A stretch of 64,000 bases of DNA from Vampirovibrionales bacterium (GTDB lineage: Bacteria; Cyanobacteriota; Vampirovibrionia; Vampirovibrionales; Vampirovibrionaceae): assembly GCA_016712355.1 (NCBI GenBank), contig JADJRF010000005.1, positions 496,001 through 560,000 of the forward strand. The letters run 5' to 3'. The translations under genes were made by a program, and so were the position numbers. Shown piece by piece: positions 8,432-17,482 of the stretch. Each line of letters starts with the position of its first letter. Position 1 is the stretch's first letter. Under the pieces are notes generated by a model. That model had not been told where the DNA came from and ran no database searches. It saw nothing but the letters and a program-made list of their open reading frames with translations.

Positions 8432-10131
8432 TAGCCCAGCGCAGCGAGCGTATCAGCCGACGGCGACTGGGACGAAGGCTTTGGGGGCGTTGTGTCTGAT
8501 GCTGGCGCTTGCCCAATCGCTTCGCTTCGCAGGCGCAGCGCCGTTTCAATCAGGCCTTTAAACAGCGGGTGCGGGCGGTTAGGACGCGACTTAAACTCGG
8601 GATGGAACTGAGACGCCACAAACCACGGATGCGAGGGCAGCTCAATCATTTCCACCAGCGTGCGATCCGGCGACGTGCCGCAGAACACCATACCCGCCTG
8701 CGCCAGAATATCGCGATAGCCGTTGTTCACCTCGTAACGATGGCGGTGCCGCTCCATGGCCACATCTGCCTGATAGGCCTGGGCGACCTTGGAGTTTTTC
8801 AGCAGATGGCACGGATACTGGCCCAGACGCATCGTGCCGCCCTTATCTTTCAAGCCCTGCTGGTCATCCATGATATCGATGACGATTTCCTGCTCATCGG
8901 GCGAGAATTCCGAACTATGGGCATGGCTGAGATTGGCGACGTTTCGAGAGAATTCAATTACCGCGCATTGCATGCCAAGACATAGACCCAAAAATGGGAT
9001 ATTATTCTCGCGCGCATAGCGAATGACGTTGATCTTGCCCTCAATACCGCGCGAACCGAATCCGCCGGGGACCACCACGGCGTCAACATCCTGTAGCAGG
9101 CGACGGGTCGCGTCGTCGGTTTCGCAGTCTTCGCTATTGACCCACTTGATTTCTACCGCTGCGCGTTCGCTGGCAGCAGCGTGACGCAAGGCTTCCAGAA
9201 CGGAGAGATAGGCGTCGCTCAGGCCAGTATACTTGCCGGCCAGGGCCACCCGCACCACCCGCTCGGGATGCTTGATCGCGTCCACCATGGCGCGCCATTC
9301 ATCCAGCGCCGGCTCGCGCACGTCCATGCCCAGATGCGTCAGCACCTGACGGGCCAGGCCTTCGGCCTCCAGCACCAGCGGCACTTCGTAGATGGTTTGC
9401 AGGTCGCGATTTTCGATGACGGCTTCCGGATCGACGTTGGTAAACTGCGCCAGCTTAAGCCGTTCGCCCTTGCCCAGAGGCTGTTCTGTGCGGCACACCA
9501 GCACATCAGGCTGAATCCCGATGCTGCGCAGGGTGTTGACGCTGTGCTGGGACGGCTTGGTCTTAATTTCGCCTGAGGTTTTGAGATAAGGAATCAGCGT
9601 GACGTGGATGCAGACGGTGTTGCGAAAGCCCACGTCGTAGCGAAACTGGCGGATGGCTTCCAGAAAGGGCAGGCCCTCGATATCGCCGACCGTACCGCCG
9701 ATTTCACAAATCAAAAAGTCCGGGCTCAGCGAGGTGGCCGCCTCGCGAATGCGGTTTTTAATCTCATCGGTAATATGGGGAATGGTTTGCACCGTCGCGC
9801 CGAGGTAATCGCCGCGCCGTTCCTTGTTGATGACGTTGAGATAGATGCTGCCCGAGGTGACGTTGTTAATACGGCTCAGACTGGTGTCGATAAAGCGCTC
9901 GTAGTGTCCCAGATCGAGATCGGTTTCGGCGCCGTCGTCGGTGACGTAGACTTCGCCGTGCTGAAAAGGGCTCATCGTGCCGGGATCGACGTTGATGTAA
10001 GGATCAAATTTCTGAATGGAAACGCTGTAGCCCCGTGCGCGCAGCAGCCGCCCCAGCGAGGCGCCGACAATGCCTTTACCCAGGGAGCTGACAACGCCGC
10101 CGGTGATAAAAATGTACTTGGTGGATGACAT
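8431..10131 (-). CDS. pyrG: CTP synthase
   Basis: CTP synthase, which converts UTP to CTP using ATP and ammonia from glutamine. The length of 566 residues is normal. The N-terminal synthetase domain begins KYIFITGGVVSSLGKGIVGASL (P-loop). The C-terminal class I glutaminase has its nucleophile in FLGLCLGMQCAV and the His/Glu pair in SQFHPEF. It starts 6 nt downstream of the gatC stop and its own stop overlaps the TPR gene start, so gatC-pyrG-TPR forms a minus-strand operon. The C-terminal ~30 residues are a low-complexity Ser/Pro tail with no predicted role. Confidence 0.98.
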   Translation of the reverse strand: MSSTKYIFITGGVVSSLGKGIVGASLGRLLRARGYSVSIQKFDPYINVDPGTMSPFQHGEVYVTDDGAETDLDLGHYERFIDTSLSRINNVTSGSIYLNVINKERRGDYLGATVQTIPHITDEIKNRIREAATSLSPDFLICEIGGTVGDIEGLPFLEAIRQFRYDVGFRNTVCIHVTLIPYLKTSGEIKTKPSQHSVNTLRSIGIQPDVLVCRTEQPLGKGERLKLAQFTNVDPEAVIENRDLQTIYEVPLVLEAEGLARQVLTHLGMDVREPALDEWRAMVDAIKHPERVVRVALAGKYTGLSDAYLSVLEALRHAAASERAAVEIKWVNSEDCETDDATRRLLQDVDAVVVPGGFGSRGIEGKINVIRYARENNIPFLGLCLGMQCAVIEFSRNVANLSHAHSSEFSPDEQEIVIDIMDDQQGLKDKGGTMRLGQYPCHLLKNSKVAQAYQADVAMERHRHRYEVNNGYRDILAQAGMVFCGTSPDRTLVEMIELPSHPWFVASQFHPEFKSRPNRPHPLFKGLIETALRLRSEAIGQAPASDTTPPKPSSQSPSADTLAALG

Positions 10132-10137
10132 CGATCG

Positions 10138-10440
10138 TTATTCCCCTGTTGCGCTCGCATCCAGAATTTGCGGCACGCGAAAGGCGCCGTCTTCGGCCTC
10201 GGGCGCGTTGGCAAGCAGCGTCTCGCGCTCAAAGCGCTTTTGCGCCGTATCGTCTCGCAGCGTCGGCGCGTAGCCGAAATCCAGCTCGGCATTGACGCCG
10301 CTGACGTCCATCTCGTCGAGCTGCTCGATGAAATGGATAATGCCCGACAGCTCGGCCTGCATTTTCTGAGCTTCAGCCTCGGTCAGTTCAAGGCGGGCGA
10401 GATTGGCCACATGGGCGACAATTTCAGCAGTAATCTCCAT
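10138..10440 (-). CDS. gatC: Asp/Glu-tRNA amidotransferase subunit C
   Basis: GatC, the 100-residue subunit that stabilises the GatA amidase in the GatCAB complex, which turns Glu-tRNA(Gln) and Asp-tRNA(Asn) into Gln-tRNA(Gln) and Asn-tRNA(Asn). The family pattern is clear: VAHVANLARLELTEAEA near the start and DMDVSGV-like EMDVSGVNAELDF in the middle, ending in the typical FRVPQIL. The ATG at 10440 was chosen because the family starts here and AGGA lies just upstream; a longer in-frame extension to 10521 is not conserved-looking. gatA and gatB are not in the window. First gene of the gatC-pyrG-TPR operon. Confidence 0.95.
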   Translation of the reverse strand: MEITAEIVAHVANLARLELTEAEAQKMQAELSGIIHFIEQLDEMDVSGVNAELDFGYAPTLRDDTAQKRFERETLLANAPEAEDGAFRVPQILDASATGE

Positions 10441-10647
10441 TGGATCGGATCCTGATTGCGCGGAATCATGGCAAGCGGGTAGCGCCGCCCCCCAGTATAG
10501 CGCTTCCAGCGCGGCGCACAAACAGGGGGTTCATGGTTGCAGGGGCATCGCAGGGATCGGGGGACAATTTTCGCGCTTGAGGCGACTTGTTGATGGCGTC
10601 CGCCGCTGCGGCAGTTTTCTTCCTGCCAAATTTCTGGAGTACAGGTC

Positions 10648-11007
10648 ATGCGCATCCGGTTTTCAGCCAACCACGTACAAGTAAGCGAGCCCTCTGAGCA
10701 GGATCCCTGGTTTCGCCTGACGCAGACTATGGCGTTTGCAGGGGAAAAACGCCAGCCGGCGTTTAGCCTGATATTGAAAAGCAATCATGCCGGGCCGGCC
10801 CACGATCCGTCTCCTGGGTGGAAGACGCTTATCGCAGCGATTCTCCAGCAATGTGGAACGCTTTCCAGCATTACGCCCGACGCTGTTTTACAGAAGCTCT
10901 CGCCCCTGCTGAAAAGCGCCCCGCCCATGGAAATCGAAATCCGACGTCAGAACCAGCCTGACGCGCAGACCCTACAGGGACCGCCTTTCGCGACCAAATC
11001 TATCTAA
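10648..11007 (+). CDS. Small orphan protein
   Basis: A 119-residue protein I do not recognise. GGAG lies 8 nt before the ATG, supporting the start. It opens MRIRFSANHVQ, is mildly basic and has no signal peptide, membrane segment or cysteine motif. Pro/Gln-rich stretches flank a short helical core (PGWKTLIAAILQQ). Base composition is less GC-rich than the housekeeping genes around it, as for the next gene. Together with genes at 11093, 15259 and 31135 it may belong to a class of short lineage-specific proteins. Confidence 0.6.
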   Translation: MRIRFSANHVQVSEPSEQDPWFRLTQTMAFAGEKRQPAFSLILKSNHAGPAHDPSPGWKTLIAAILQQCGTLSSITPDAVLQKLSPLLKSAPPMEIEIRRQNQPDAQTLQGPPFATKSI

Positions 11008-11092
11008 GCGGCTTAAGCTTTCTAATTTCGGTCTCGTCAATCGCGAAAGTTCTCCCCTATATTCATTTCTAAAAATTGGAGACACTTTAAAG

Positions 11093-11467
11093 ATGATCCC
11101 CTCACCAGCCCTCACCCCTCGATTTGGCATAATTGAACTGCGCGACACGGATAAATCCAAGTATCCCGTGACTTATCCCCGATTGGCTGAAGCCGTAGAA
11201 ACAGAAGGCGGGGCGCTCCTAAGAAATAGGCGCTGGCAGGTCCAAATACGACTCGATAAGCCGACCAGTCAAAGCCCCATGGTAGTCATCGCCGATGTGT
11301 TTGACTTAAGTCGCCAGATGTTCCAGAGCCGCGTGCCGGATCGTCGCCTCACTTTCGACTCAGGTACATGCGAAGAAGCGCTCTCTCTCCGTGAATTTAA
11401 AAGCATAATACGAGCAATTAAAGCTTTCATGCAGGACAGACTCAGCCCGCTTAAGGTCGTAAAATAA
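11093..11467 (+). CDS. Small orphan protein with N-terminal RFG signature
   Basis: A 124-residue protein of unknown function, preceded by TTGGAG 11 nt upstream of the ATG. It opens with a short proline-rich segment ending in PRFG (residues 9-12), a signature also seen near the start of the proteins at 15259 and 31135. The middle (WQVQIRLDKP, MVVIADVFDLSR) looks like a beta-rich fold and the last 30 residues are a basic helix. No export signal or membrane segment is seen. Lower GC than its neighbours. Possibly cotranscribed with the gene at 10648 (85-nt gap). Confidence 0.65.
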   Translation: MIPSPALTPRFGIIELRDTDKSKYPVTYPRLAEAVETEGGALLRNRRWQVQIRLDKPTSQSPMVVIADVFDLSRQMFQSRVPDRRLTFDSGTCEEALSLREFKSIIRAIKAFMQDRLSPLKVVK

Positions 11468-11575
11468 GACGGATATACATGTTTCAAGGTCAGCGCAGGA
11501 GTTGGACGCGGCGTTCGCGAGCCTTTCGCGATAGAATATCGGTATCTGTTGAGACTGTTGTCAGGAGGGCCCGCC

Positions 11576-12719
11576 GTGTTCGGCGACGCCGCCAAACGTT
11601 TGGAATCGCTCGCGCCGCGATTGGACGCGGCCAGGGGGTTTCTTTGACCGCCCGGCGCAACGCGATCGCATTGACGCCCTTGAGCGTCAAACCCTCGAAG
11701 ACGGCTTCTGGAACGATCCGCAAGCGGCGCAAGCCGTTATGCAGGAACTAACCGACCTCAAGGCCAATGTCTCGCGTCTGGCGGACTGGGATGCTCAACA
11801 CAGCGATTTGTCCGTCCTGCTGGAGATGGGCGAAGAGGCCGACGACCCCAGCGTGCTGCCCGAAATCGAAACGGGCCTGACGACATTGGAGAAATCCGTG
11901 TCGCAATGGGAGTTACAGCATCTGCTCAGCGGCGATTACGACGCCTGCGACGCGATCCTGACCGTCAGCGCTGGCGCAGGGGGGACCGATGCCCAGGACT
12001 GGGCCCAGATGCTACTGCGCATGTACTTGCGCTGGGCGGAAAGCAAAGGCTTTCGCGCGACGATCGTTGATACCTCAGAAGGCGAAGAGGCGGGCATTAA
12101 AGGCGCAACGGTTCGCCTGAGCGGTAAATACGCTTACGGCTACGCCAGCGCCGAGCGCGGCGTGCATCGACTCGTGCGGATGTCGCCATTTAACGCCTCA
12201 GGTAAGCGTCAGACCAGTTTCGCCTCGGTGGAAGTCAGCCCCGTCCTGAATGACGTGACCAGGGCCGATATCGTCGTTCGGCCCGAAGACGTCGAGTGGG
12301 ACACCATGCGCAGCGGCGGCGCGGGCGGCCAGAACGTCAATAAGGTGGAAAGCGCTGTGAGACTGCTGCACAAGCCCAGCGGCATCGTCGTGCGCTGCCA
12401 GCAGGAGCGCAGCCAGCTTCAGAATCGCGACATCGCCATGGAACTGTTGCTCTCCAAGCTCCTGGCCCTGCGCATCGCCGAGCATGAGGACAAGCTGGCC
12501 CGCCTGCGCGGGCATGCCATGGGCATCGATTTCGGCAGTCAGATCCGCTCTTATGTGCTGCATCCGTATACAATGGTCAAAGATCACCGCACCCAGTACG
12601 AAGTAGGCGACGCCCAACGGGTGATGGACGGCGATCTGGATGGCTTTATCGAGGCAATGATGCGTCAAAGCCAAGCCGCCAGAGCCGACGAGGCTCTCTT
12701 GAGCATGAATCCCGAATAA
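11576..12719 (+). CDS. prfB: Peptide chain release factor 2 (programmed +1 frameshift)
   Basis: RF2 releases the peptide at UGA and UAA stops. The first ORF starts at GTG 11576 (AGGAGG 7 nt upstream) and runs 23 codons to the in-frame UGA at 11645-11647. The ribosome then slips +1 on CTT and continues in the frame ending at 12719, so the product is the join of 11576-11644 and 11646-12719 (about 380 residues). The slippery site and its stimulator match the classical arrangement. Motifs: GGQ peptide-release loop RSGGAGGQNVNKVES, and the surrounding domain 3. Reading only the second frame would give a falsely truncated protein starting at 11739. Confidence 0.96.
11633..11648 (+). promoter_or_regulatory. 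prfB: prfB programmed frameshift site
   Basis: The codons AGG GGG TTT CTT TGA C (11633-11648) contain an internal Shine-Dalgarno-like AGGGGG, the CTT slippery codon, a UGA stop and the downstream C. This differs from the E. coli site in a single codon (TTT for TAT). Low RF2 slows UGA termination and lets the ribosome shift +1, so RF2 controls its own level. Confidence 0.95.
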
Positions 12720-12842
12720 ACCTCCGCCACAGGCGCGCTCTCCGCCATCTGCGCGACATGGCGCCGGTAACGCCTCTTCTGGTCGATACGCTGCCAATAC
12801 CGCTTGATTTTGTGTCAGATTCACGCCCCCGGAGCCCCGCCC

Positions 12843-13292
12843 ATGACCGACGCCGCCCGCCCGCTGATTCTCGTCCTGCACGGCCCCAACCTTAACCTGT
12901 TGGGACGACGCGATCGCGCTGTGTACGGCGCCACGACGCTGGACGATATCAATGCGTCGCTGAGGCGCGAGGCCGACGCGCTGGGGCTGGAACTGCGCAT
13001 CGTCCAAAGCAACCACGAAGGCGCGCTGATTGACGCAATTCACGCCGCGATGGACGAGGGGCGCGGGTTATTGATTAATCCGGGCGGCCTGACCCATACC
13101 AGCGTCGCGCTGGGCGATGCGCTCGAAGCCTTCCCGCATCCGATTGTGGAAGTCCATTTATCGAATATCGCGCGGCGCGAGGCCTTTCGACACCATTCTT
13201 ACGTCAGCCCGCACGCCAGCGGCGTTGTTTTCGGCTTCGGGGCCCTGGGCTACGAGCTGGGCCTGTCGGCGCTGCGCCGACTTGTGACCTGA
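12843..13292 (+). CDS. aroQ: 3-dehydroquinate dehydratase, type II
   Basis: Type II dehydroquinase (149 residues), the third step of the shikimate pathway: 3-dehydroquinate to 3-dehydroshikimate. The family hallmark LHGPNLNLLGRRDRAVYG sits at the N-terminus with the catalytic Tyr in VYG. SNHEGALID, INPGGLTHTSVAL and VEVHLSNIARREAFRHHSYVSP supply the remaining active-site residues, including the catalytic His. The ATG at 12843 was chosen to match the family start; an upstream in-frame extension to 12804 adds non-conserved residues. It lies 53 nt before the metallopeptidase gene and may share its transcript. Confidence 0.96.
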   Translation: MTDAARPLILVLHGPNLNLLGRRDRAVYGATTLDDINASLRREADALGLELRIVQSNHEGALIDAIHAAMDEGRGLLINPGGLTHTSVALGDALEAFPHPIVEVHLSNIARREAFRHHSYVSPHASGVVFGFGALGYELGLSALRRLVT

Positions 13293-13345
13293 GGATTCCC
13301 GCGCCTGAAGTTGCCTTTTTTCGTTGCCAAGGAGAGCCGTATCCA

Positions 13346-15031
13346 ATGCCTGTAGCCGCTGACTCCGCCGCTTTTCTCGATTCGCTCGAAGGGGACTTTG
13401 AGCGCTCAACCCTGGAATTCGCCCGCGCGTATTACCTGTTCGCCACCGCCAAGCTCAGCGAGACCTATCAATCCAAGGAAATCTATGAACGTTACCCGCA
13501 ACTCACGCGCGAGGAGACGTTTCGCAAAGCCAAGGCCATCTACGACGCCGACCCCGACAACGAACGCGCCAAGCGGTTGTTTCTCGCCACGCTGGATTTT
13601 TACATCGGCAATCAGCTCAGCGAGCAGAGCGACGCATACGAAAACGCCAAGAACGCGCTGTCCATCGAAGTGGCAGACCTCGACCTCACCCGCGAAAACG
13701 ACGAAAAAATTGAATCGCTTCGCTATGAGGACGTCAGCGAGTGGCTCAAGAAGATAGAGGACGCCCCGAGACGGCGCGCGCTTTACGATCGCATGAGCGC
13801 CGCGCACCGTCAGACGCTGGCGCCTCGCTTTGTCGCGTTGTTTCATGCGGGCAATCGCCTACTGGCCACATTGGGCTACGGCGATCTCATCGCCTTCTAC
13901 ACGCGCACCAGCGGCCACAAACTGGCCGCGCTGGGGGCCTTGGGCGCAGACCTCATTGCGCAGACCGAGGACCTTTACGCCCCGCGCATCGCTGCGCTCT
14001 ACGAAAGCCGCGTGGGCGAGCCGTTTTCGCAGGCCGTTCGCGCTGATATCGCGTATGTGTTCCATGGACAGTCCGAGCAGACTCAGGCCATTGACGCCCA
14101 ATTCCCTGAATCGCGTTTGACGCCGCTGGCGATTGCGACCTTCGACGGCCTGGGGCTGGCCTTTTCACGCGTCTCACGGACGGTCGATTTTGCCGATCGC
14201 GCTCACTACGAGGCCGACGTCGTGGAGCGTGGCGGCGCAAGCGACGGCGGCGAAACGCCCGAAGGCGTCATTCTGCTGGATATCGCCAAGCGCGAAGGCA
14301 AGCGCTCGCGGGCGTACGTGTATCCGGCGCGGGTAGCGCGCGAAATTTACCTGTCCGTCAAGCCGGAAGGCGGTCTCGACGATTATTCGGCGTTTTTCCA
14401 CGAATCCGGTCATGCGCTGCATTTTGCTTACGCCAATCCCGCGCTGGGCTACGCCATGGCGCTGCTGGGCAATAACACGGTGACCGAGACCTACGCCTAC
14501 GCGTTTCAGAATCTGTTTTTAAACCGGCACTGGCTGCATCATGCCGCCGGACTCTCGCCCGAACAGGCATTGACAGCCGTGCGACGGCAAGCCCTGAACG
14601 ATTTGTATATGCTGCGGCGTTATAGCAGCAAGATTCAATTTGAACTCGTCCTGTTTGCGGGCGATGCGTCCAACGATTTACCGCTGGCCGGCCGCGATGC
14701 GCTCTATGCCGATCTCCTGACGCGCGGAACCGGATTTCGCTATGAGCCAGAAGGCTGGACGCGCGATGTGGACGCGGGATTCTATGTCGCCGACTACTTT
14801 ACCGCCTGGACGCTCGAAGCGCAATTGCGCGAAACGCTCTGCCGACGCTTCGGCTCGCCCGATGTTCGCGGCGAAGACTGGTACCAGAACCCGCAAGCCG
14901 GCGCGTTCCTGCAGCGTCTATGGCGCGAAGGAAGCCCCACGCCCGCCTGGCTCGCCGCCCAACTTGGTTTCGACAACCCCAACGACATCGCGCCGCTGGT
15001 GCGCTGGATGCGCATCAATCTGGAAGAATAG
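13346..15031 (+). CDS. M3-like zinc metallopeptidase (oligoendopeptidase family)
   Basis: A 561-residue cytoplasmic zinc peptidase. The zinc site HExxH appears as FFHESGHALHF near residue 352. The third ligand is probably the Glu in NTVTETYAYAFQNL about 28 residues later, the spacing expected for M3/M2-type gluzincins. The rest is helical, with an N-terminal region containing EIYERYPQLTREETFRKA. Relatives degrade short peptides. There is no signal peptide. AAGGAGA lies about 10 nt before the ATG. The protein is shorter than thimet-type enzymes and closer in size to PepF. Confidence 0.85.
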   Translation: MPVAADSAAFLDSLEGDFERSTLEFARAYYLFATAKLSETYQSKEIYERYPQLTREETFRKAKAIYDADPDNERAKRLFLATLDFYIGNQLSEQSDAYENAKNALSIEVADLDLTRENDEKIESLRYEDVSEWLKKIEDAPRRRALYDRMSAAHRQTLAPRFVALFHAGNRLLATLGYGDLIAFYTRTSGHKLAALGALGADLIAQTEDLYAPRIAALYESRVGEPFSQAVRADIAYVFHGQSEQTQAIDAQFPESRLTPLAIATFDGLGLAFSRVSRTVDFADRAHYEADVVERGGASDGGETPEGVILLDIAKREGKRSRAYVYPARVAREIYLSVKPEGGLDDYSAFFHESGHALHFAYANPALGYAMALLGNNTVTETYAYAFQNLFLNRHWLHHAAGLSPEQALTAVRRQALNDLYMLRRYSSKIQFELVLFAGDASNDLPLAGRDALYADLLTRGTGFRYEPEGWTRDVDAGFYVADYFTAWTLEAQLRETLCRRFGSPDVRGEDWYQNPQAGAFLQRLWREGSPTPAWLAAQLGFDNPNDIAPLVRWMRINLEE

Positions 15032-15155
15032 CCGGGCGTTTCGATATCAGACGATATCCCATGTAAACAAATCCGGGAAATCCTATCCATTTGGCATGGA
15101 TCAGTGATATGCTACCTCGCATTGTAGGTGGGTGATTCGCGCTCTTTGAGATGAG

Positions 15156-15178
15156 CTCCGGCCAATGGCGCGCCGGAG
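15156..15178 (+). promoter_or_regulatory. Stem-loop in the leader of the 15259 gene
   Basis: A perfect 7-bp stem CTCCGGC (15156-15162) / GCCGGAG (15172-15178) with a 9-nt loop. A second, weaker hairpin (TGGCG...CGCCA) follows before the Shine-Dalgarno. Together they form a possible structured 5' leader of 100 nt or more. No known riboswitch class is recognised. Confidence 0.3.
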
Positions 15179-15258
15179 ATAGCGCAGGGGCGTGCGTTGC
15201 GCAAGCGTGTTGGCGGCGTGCAAGCTCGCCATCAGCGACGAGTCAGGAGGATGCGAGT

Positions 15259-15690
15259 ATGACGCTTTCGGTTCAGCCTCGGTTTGGCGGGGTGTATTTT
15301 CAGCAAAAACCTAACGGGCCATGGGTCAGAGTTCTACAGACGGCAGAAGATAGGCCTTGGCAAGGGGATACAGCCCAAGTTCAGGGAATGCTCGCAAGAG
15401 AAAGAAGCCCCCGCGTCGATCTAAAAATAGGCGCAGAACGAATAAAAATAATGGGCCTTCCTTCAGTAGGGGGCACACATCAGCTGGTCTTAACACACGA
15501 GGAAGCGAAGGAGTTTATTAGATTTACCAAAGCGACTCCCCCATCAATGGGTCGACAAGCGCGTCTCGATCTCTTTGGGCCCATGATTCGGCGCTTTTTA
15601 CCACCGCCTGTTTATGAATTACAAAATCCGTTTCTCCTAACCTCTGGGGAGGTTGCTCAAGATGACCTGTGGCGACCAGCGCGAGCTTAG
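15259..15690 (+). CDS. Small orphan protein with N-terminal RFG signature
   Basis: A 143-residue protein with no recognised domain. AGGAGG at 15245-15250 lies 8 nt before the ATG at 15259, which fixes the start; a longer in-frame reading from 15151 would run through a structured leader. The N-terminus MTLSVQPRFGGVYFQ carries the RFG tripeptide (8-10) shared with two other small proteins in this window. The middle is beta-rich (VDLKIGAERIKIMGLP) with a short Pro-rich C-terminal region (RRFLPPPVYELQNPF). GC is lower than the flanking aroQ-peptidase and nadD genes. Confidence 0.7.
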   Translation: MTLSVQPRFGGVYFQQKPNGPWVRVLQTAEDRPWQGDTAQVQGMLARERSPRVDLKIGAERIKIMGLPSVGGTHQLVLTHEEAKEFIRFTKATPPSMGRQARLDLFGPMIRRFLPPPVYELQNPFLLTSGEVAQDDLWRPARA

Positions 15691-15712
15691 AACAGGATTT
15701 CCCCTTATAAAT

Positions 15713-16369
15713 TCAGGCGCGTTTTTCAGGGTTTTGCCATAGCCGACGCTCGTGGATGAGGTCGAGGGCCGCGTCAGGCGTGAGGTAGCGGGCGCTTTGG
15801 CCTGCGCGCAACGCGGCGCGAACGCGCGAGGCGCTCAATGCGTTGGCGGGCGCGTCAATCAGGCGCGTGGCGAGCGGCAAAGGCTCCCCCTCGAATGCGA
15901 GAGCCTCAACCGGCGGGGTTTCGGGGCGAGGGGCCTGAAGCCACAGCGTAGCAGCCATTAAGGCGCGCGGATCCCGCCAGCGCGGCGTCTGGGAAAGGGC
16001 ATCGCTGCCAATGATGACTGCCAGTCGGCCATCTGAGGTCAAAATAGAGGCATCGCGCGCGCGCAGCGCGCGAATCGTGTCGATGGTATACGACGGCCCG
16101 TCGCCGTCACGATCAATCTCGATCGAATCAACCGCAAAGCCCGGATTATCCGCAATGGCGCGCCGCAGAATTGCAAGACGGTCAGCGCCGCTGGCCATAT
16201 CGGTCTCTTGCTGACGAAACGGCGAGCAGGCGGCGGGAACAAACACGACGCGCGCCAGCGCAAACTGATTGAGCGCCGCTTGCGCAATCAGCAAATGCCC
16301 CCAATGAACGGGGTTGAACGTGCCGAAGTAAAACGCCTGAGTGGCGGGAGTCATCTGCGAAGACGTCAT
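15713..16369 (-). CDS. nadD: Nicotinate-nucleotide adenylyltransferase
   Basis: NadD joins ATP and nicotinate mononucleotide to make deamido-NAD in NAD biosynthesis. The 218-residue length is typical. The nucleotidyltransferase signature FGTFNPVHWGHLLIA occupies residues ~14-28, with both active-site histidines present. The C-terminal LSASRVRAALR corresponds to the ISSSxIR motif, with Ala in place of one Ser. Its start lies 11 nt after the stop of the upstream unknown gene, so the two are cotranscribed. The ATG at residue 6 is an alternative start. Convergent with the orphan gene ending at 15690. Confidence 0.95.
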   Translation of the reverse strand: MTSSQMTPATQAFYFGTFNPVHWGHLLIAQAALNQFALARVVFVPAACSPFRQQETDMASGADRLAILRRAIADNPGFAVDSIEIDRDGDGPSYTIDTIRALRARDASILTSDGRLAVIIGSDALSQTPRWRDPRALMAATLWLQAPRPETPPVEALAFEGEPLPLATRLIDAPANALSASRVRAALRAGQSARYLTPDAALDLIHERRLWQNPEKRA

Positions 16370-16380
16370 GCCGGCGCGGC

Positions 16381-16866
16381 TTAGGACGAGAGACTCACGG
16401 AGGAAGGCGCAGAAGCGGACGACGCGCCCAGTTCGGCGGCGTCATCGAGATAGCCCTGAGCCTTCATCCAGGCCAGACGTTCGGCCTGTTCGCGCTCGCG
16501 CTGCTTGAGGCGGGTGTCGAATTCCTTGAGCGTGCAGGTGTCCTGAACATCGAGAATATAGGTGCGCGTGGCGTCATCGAAGCGCACTTCCGCGCCGATC
16601 AGGTGGATAATGGCGCCAGCTTCCATGTTCATGACCTTGCGTTGCAGGTCCGGGACCGCCGTGACGCACTGAACGGCGCGCTTGCCGTCGCTGACCAGAA
16701 AATGCTGGAACTGTCCGCGCAAGGTCGCGGTTTCCTGCAGAATCAACGGCCATTCTTCGGGAACAGGCTGGCGGCTCTGGACGATGGCCACATCGGGCTC
16801 GTCGCTGAGGTGGGAAATCACGAGGCGGTAAAGCTGAAGGGCGTGCGGCGTATCCACTGAAAGCAT
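16381..16866 (-). CDS. Unknown cytoplasmic protein upstream of nadD
   Basis: A 161-residue protein I do not recognise. The start at 16866 is supported by GGAG 6 nt upstream; a much longer in-frame reading to 17115 would overlap the divergent gene and has no conserved character. Residues 1-115 look like a mixed alpha/beta domain (HALQLYRLVISHL, FQHFLVSDGKRAVQCV, GAIIHLIGAEVRFDD). A charged helix follows (EFDTRLKQREREQAERLAWMKAQGY) and then a Ser/Ala-rich tail. It is probably cotranscribed with nadD (11-nt gap); no pathway link is evident. Confidence 0.7.
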   Translation of the reverse strand: MLSVDTPHALQLYRLVISHLSDEPDVAIVQSRQPVPEEWPLILQETATLRGQFQHFLVSDGKRAVQCVTAVPDLQRKVMNMEAGAIIHLIGAEVRFDDATRTYILDVQDTCTLKEFDTRLKQREREQAERLAWMKAQGYLDDAAELGASSASAPSSVSLSS

Positions 16867-17011
16867 CAAGTTCTCCAGAGAGAAGGGAAAAAGGTCGCCG
16901 AAATATCCAAGAATTTCGGGAACCTGTCGATAGTAAAACCAGTGAATGCATTTTTTATACGACGGGTTTGGCCGCCTTTGCAAGCCTTGCCCGCAATGGG
17001 GTTCATCGCTC

Positions 17012-17449
17012 ATGAGTTTTGATGGCGTCGCCCGCCCTTCCATGCTCAATCCGTATGCGGATCCGCTCAGCGCCTCGCTGGGCGCACATGAAGCCGCCCG
17101 AGAGACGCGCAACAAGCCGCGCGTTGAAAAAAAGCGCGGCGCCTACGAAACCATCGGCTCGCACAAAGATCTGGCGCGGTATTCCGTGGACGAGGACGAG
17201 CAAGGAGAAGGCCTGAGTGAAGAAGAGCGCGAGCAGGTCCTGCTTTTCGCCAGGCTGCGCGGCCTCATGAATTTTTCGTTGGACAACAGCGTGCTTTATC
17301 GCTTCGTCTATAACCCCGAGAGCGGACGGGCCGATCTGGTAGACGACCGCAATCAGCGCGTCATGCTCAGCCTGACGATTGATGAACTCCTGCGGTTGTC
17401 TCAGCGCATGGTCCGCTATGCGGGCATGATCGCCGACAAATCGGCCTGA
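17012..17449 (+). CDS. Unknown protein, weakly FlaG-like C-terminal half
   Basis: A 145-residue soluble protein with a charged, low-complexity N-terminal half (RNKPRVEKKRGAYETIGS, DEDEQGEGLSEEEREQ). The compact C-terminal half, FSLDNSVLYRFVYNPESGRA then LVDDRNQRVMLSLTIDEL, loosely resembles FlaG-type small domains in its strand-hairpin-helix order. The resemblance is weak and no flagellar genes are present, so I do not assign function. The start at 17012 avoids a longer extension to 16946 that would reach into the divergent promoter region. Confidence is that this is a gene, not what it does. Confidence 0.65.
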   Translation: MSFDGVARPSMLNPYADPLSASLGAHEAARETRNKPRVEKKRGAYETIGSHKDLARYSVDEDEQGEGLSEEEREQVLLFARLRGLMNFSLDNSVLYRFVYNPESGRADLVDDRNQRVMLSLTIDELLRLSQRMVRYAGMIADKSA

Positions 17450-17482
17450 TCCCGCACAGGCGATGGCCCCCGAATTCAAGAC

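Noticed and set aside
11739..12719. prfB as a 326-residue gene starting at ATG 11739
   Set aside because: The upstream leader with GTG start, AGGGGG and CTT TGA C shows a programmed frameshift, so the gene begins at 11576.
17012..17449. Flagellar FlaG assignment
   Set aside because: The match is only to a loose strand-helix order, with no flagellar genes around; kept as unknown.
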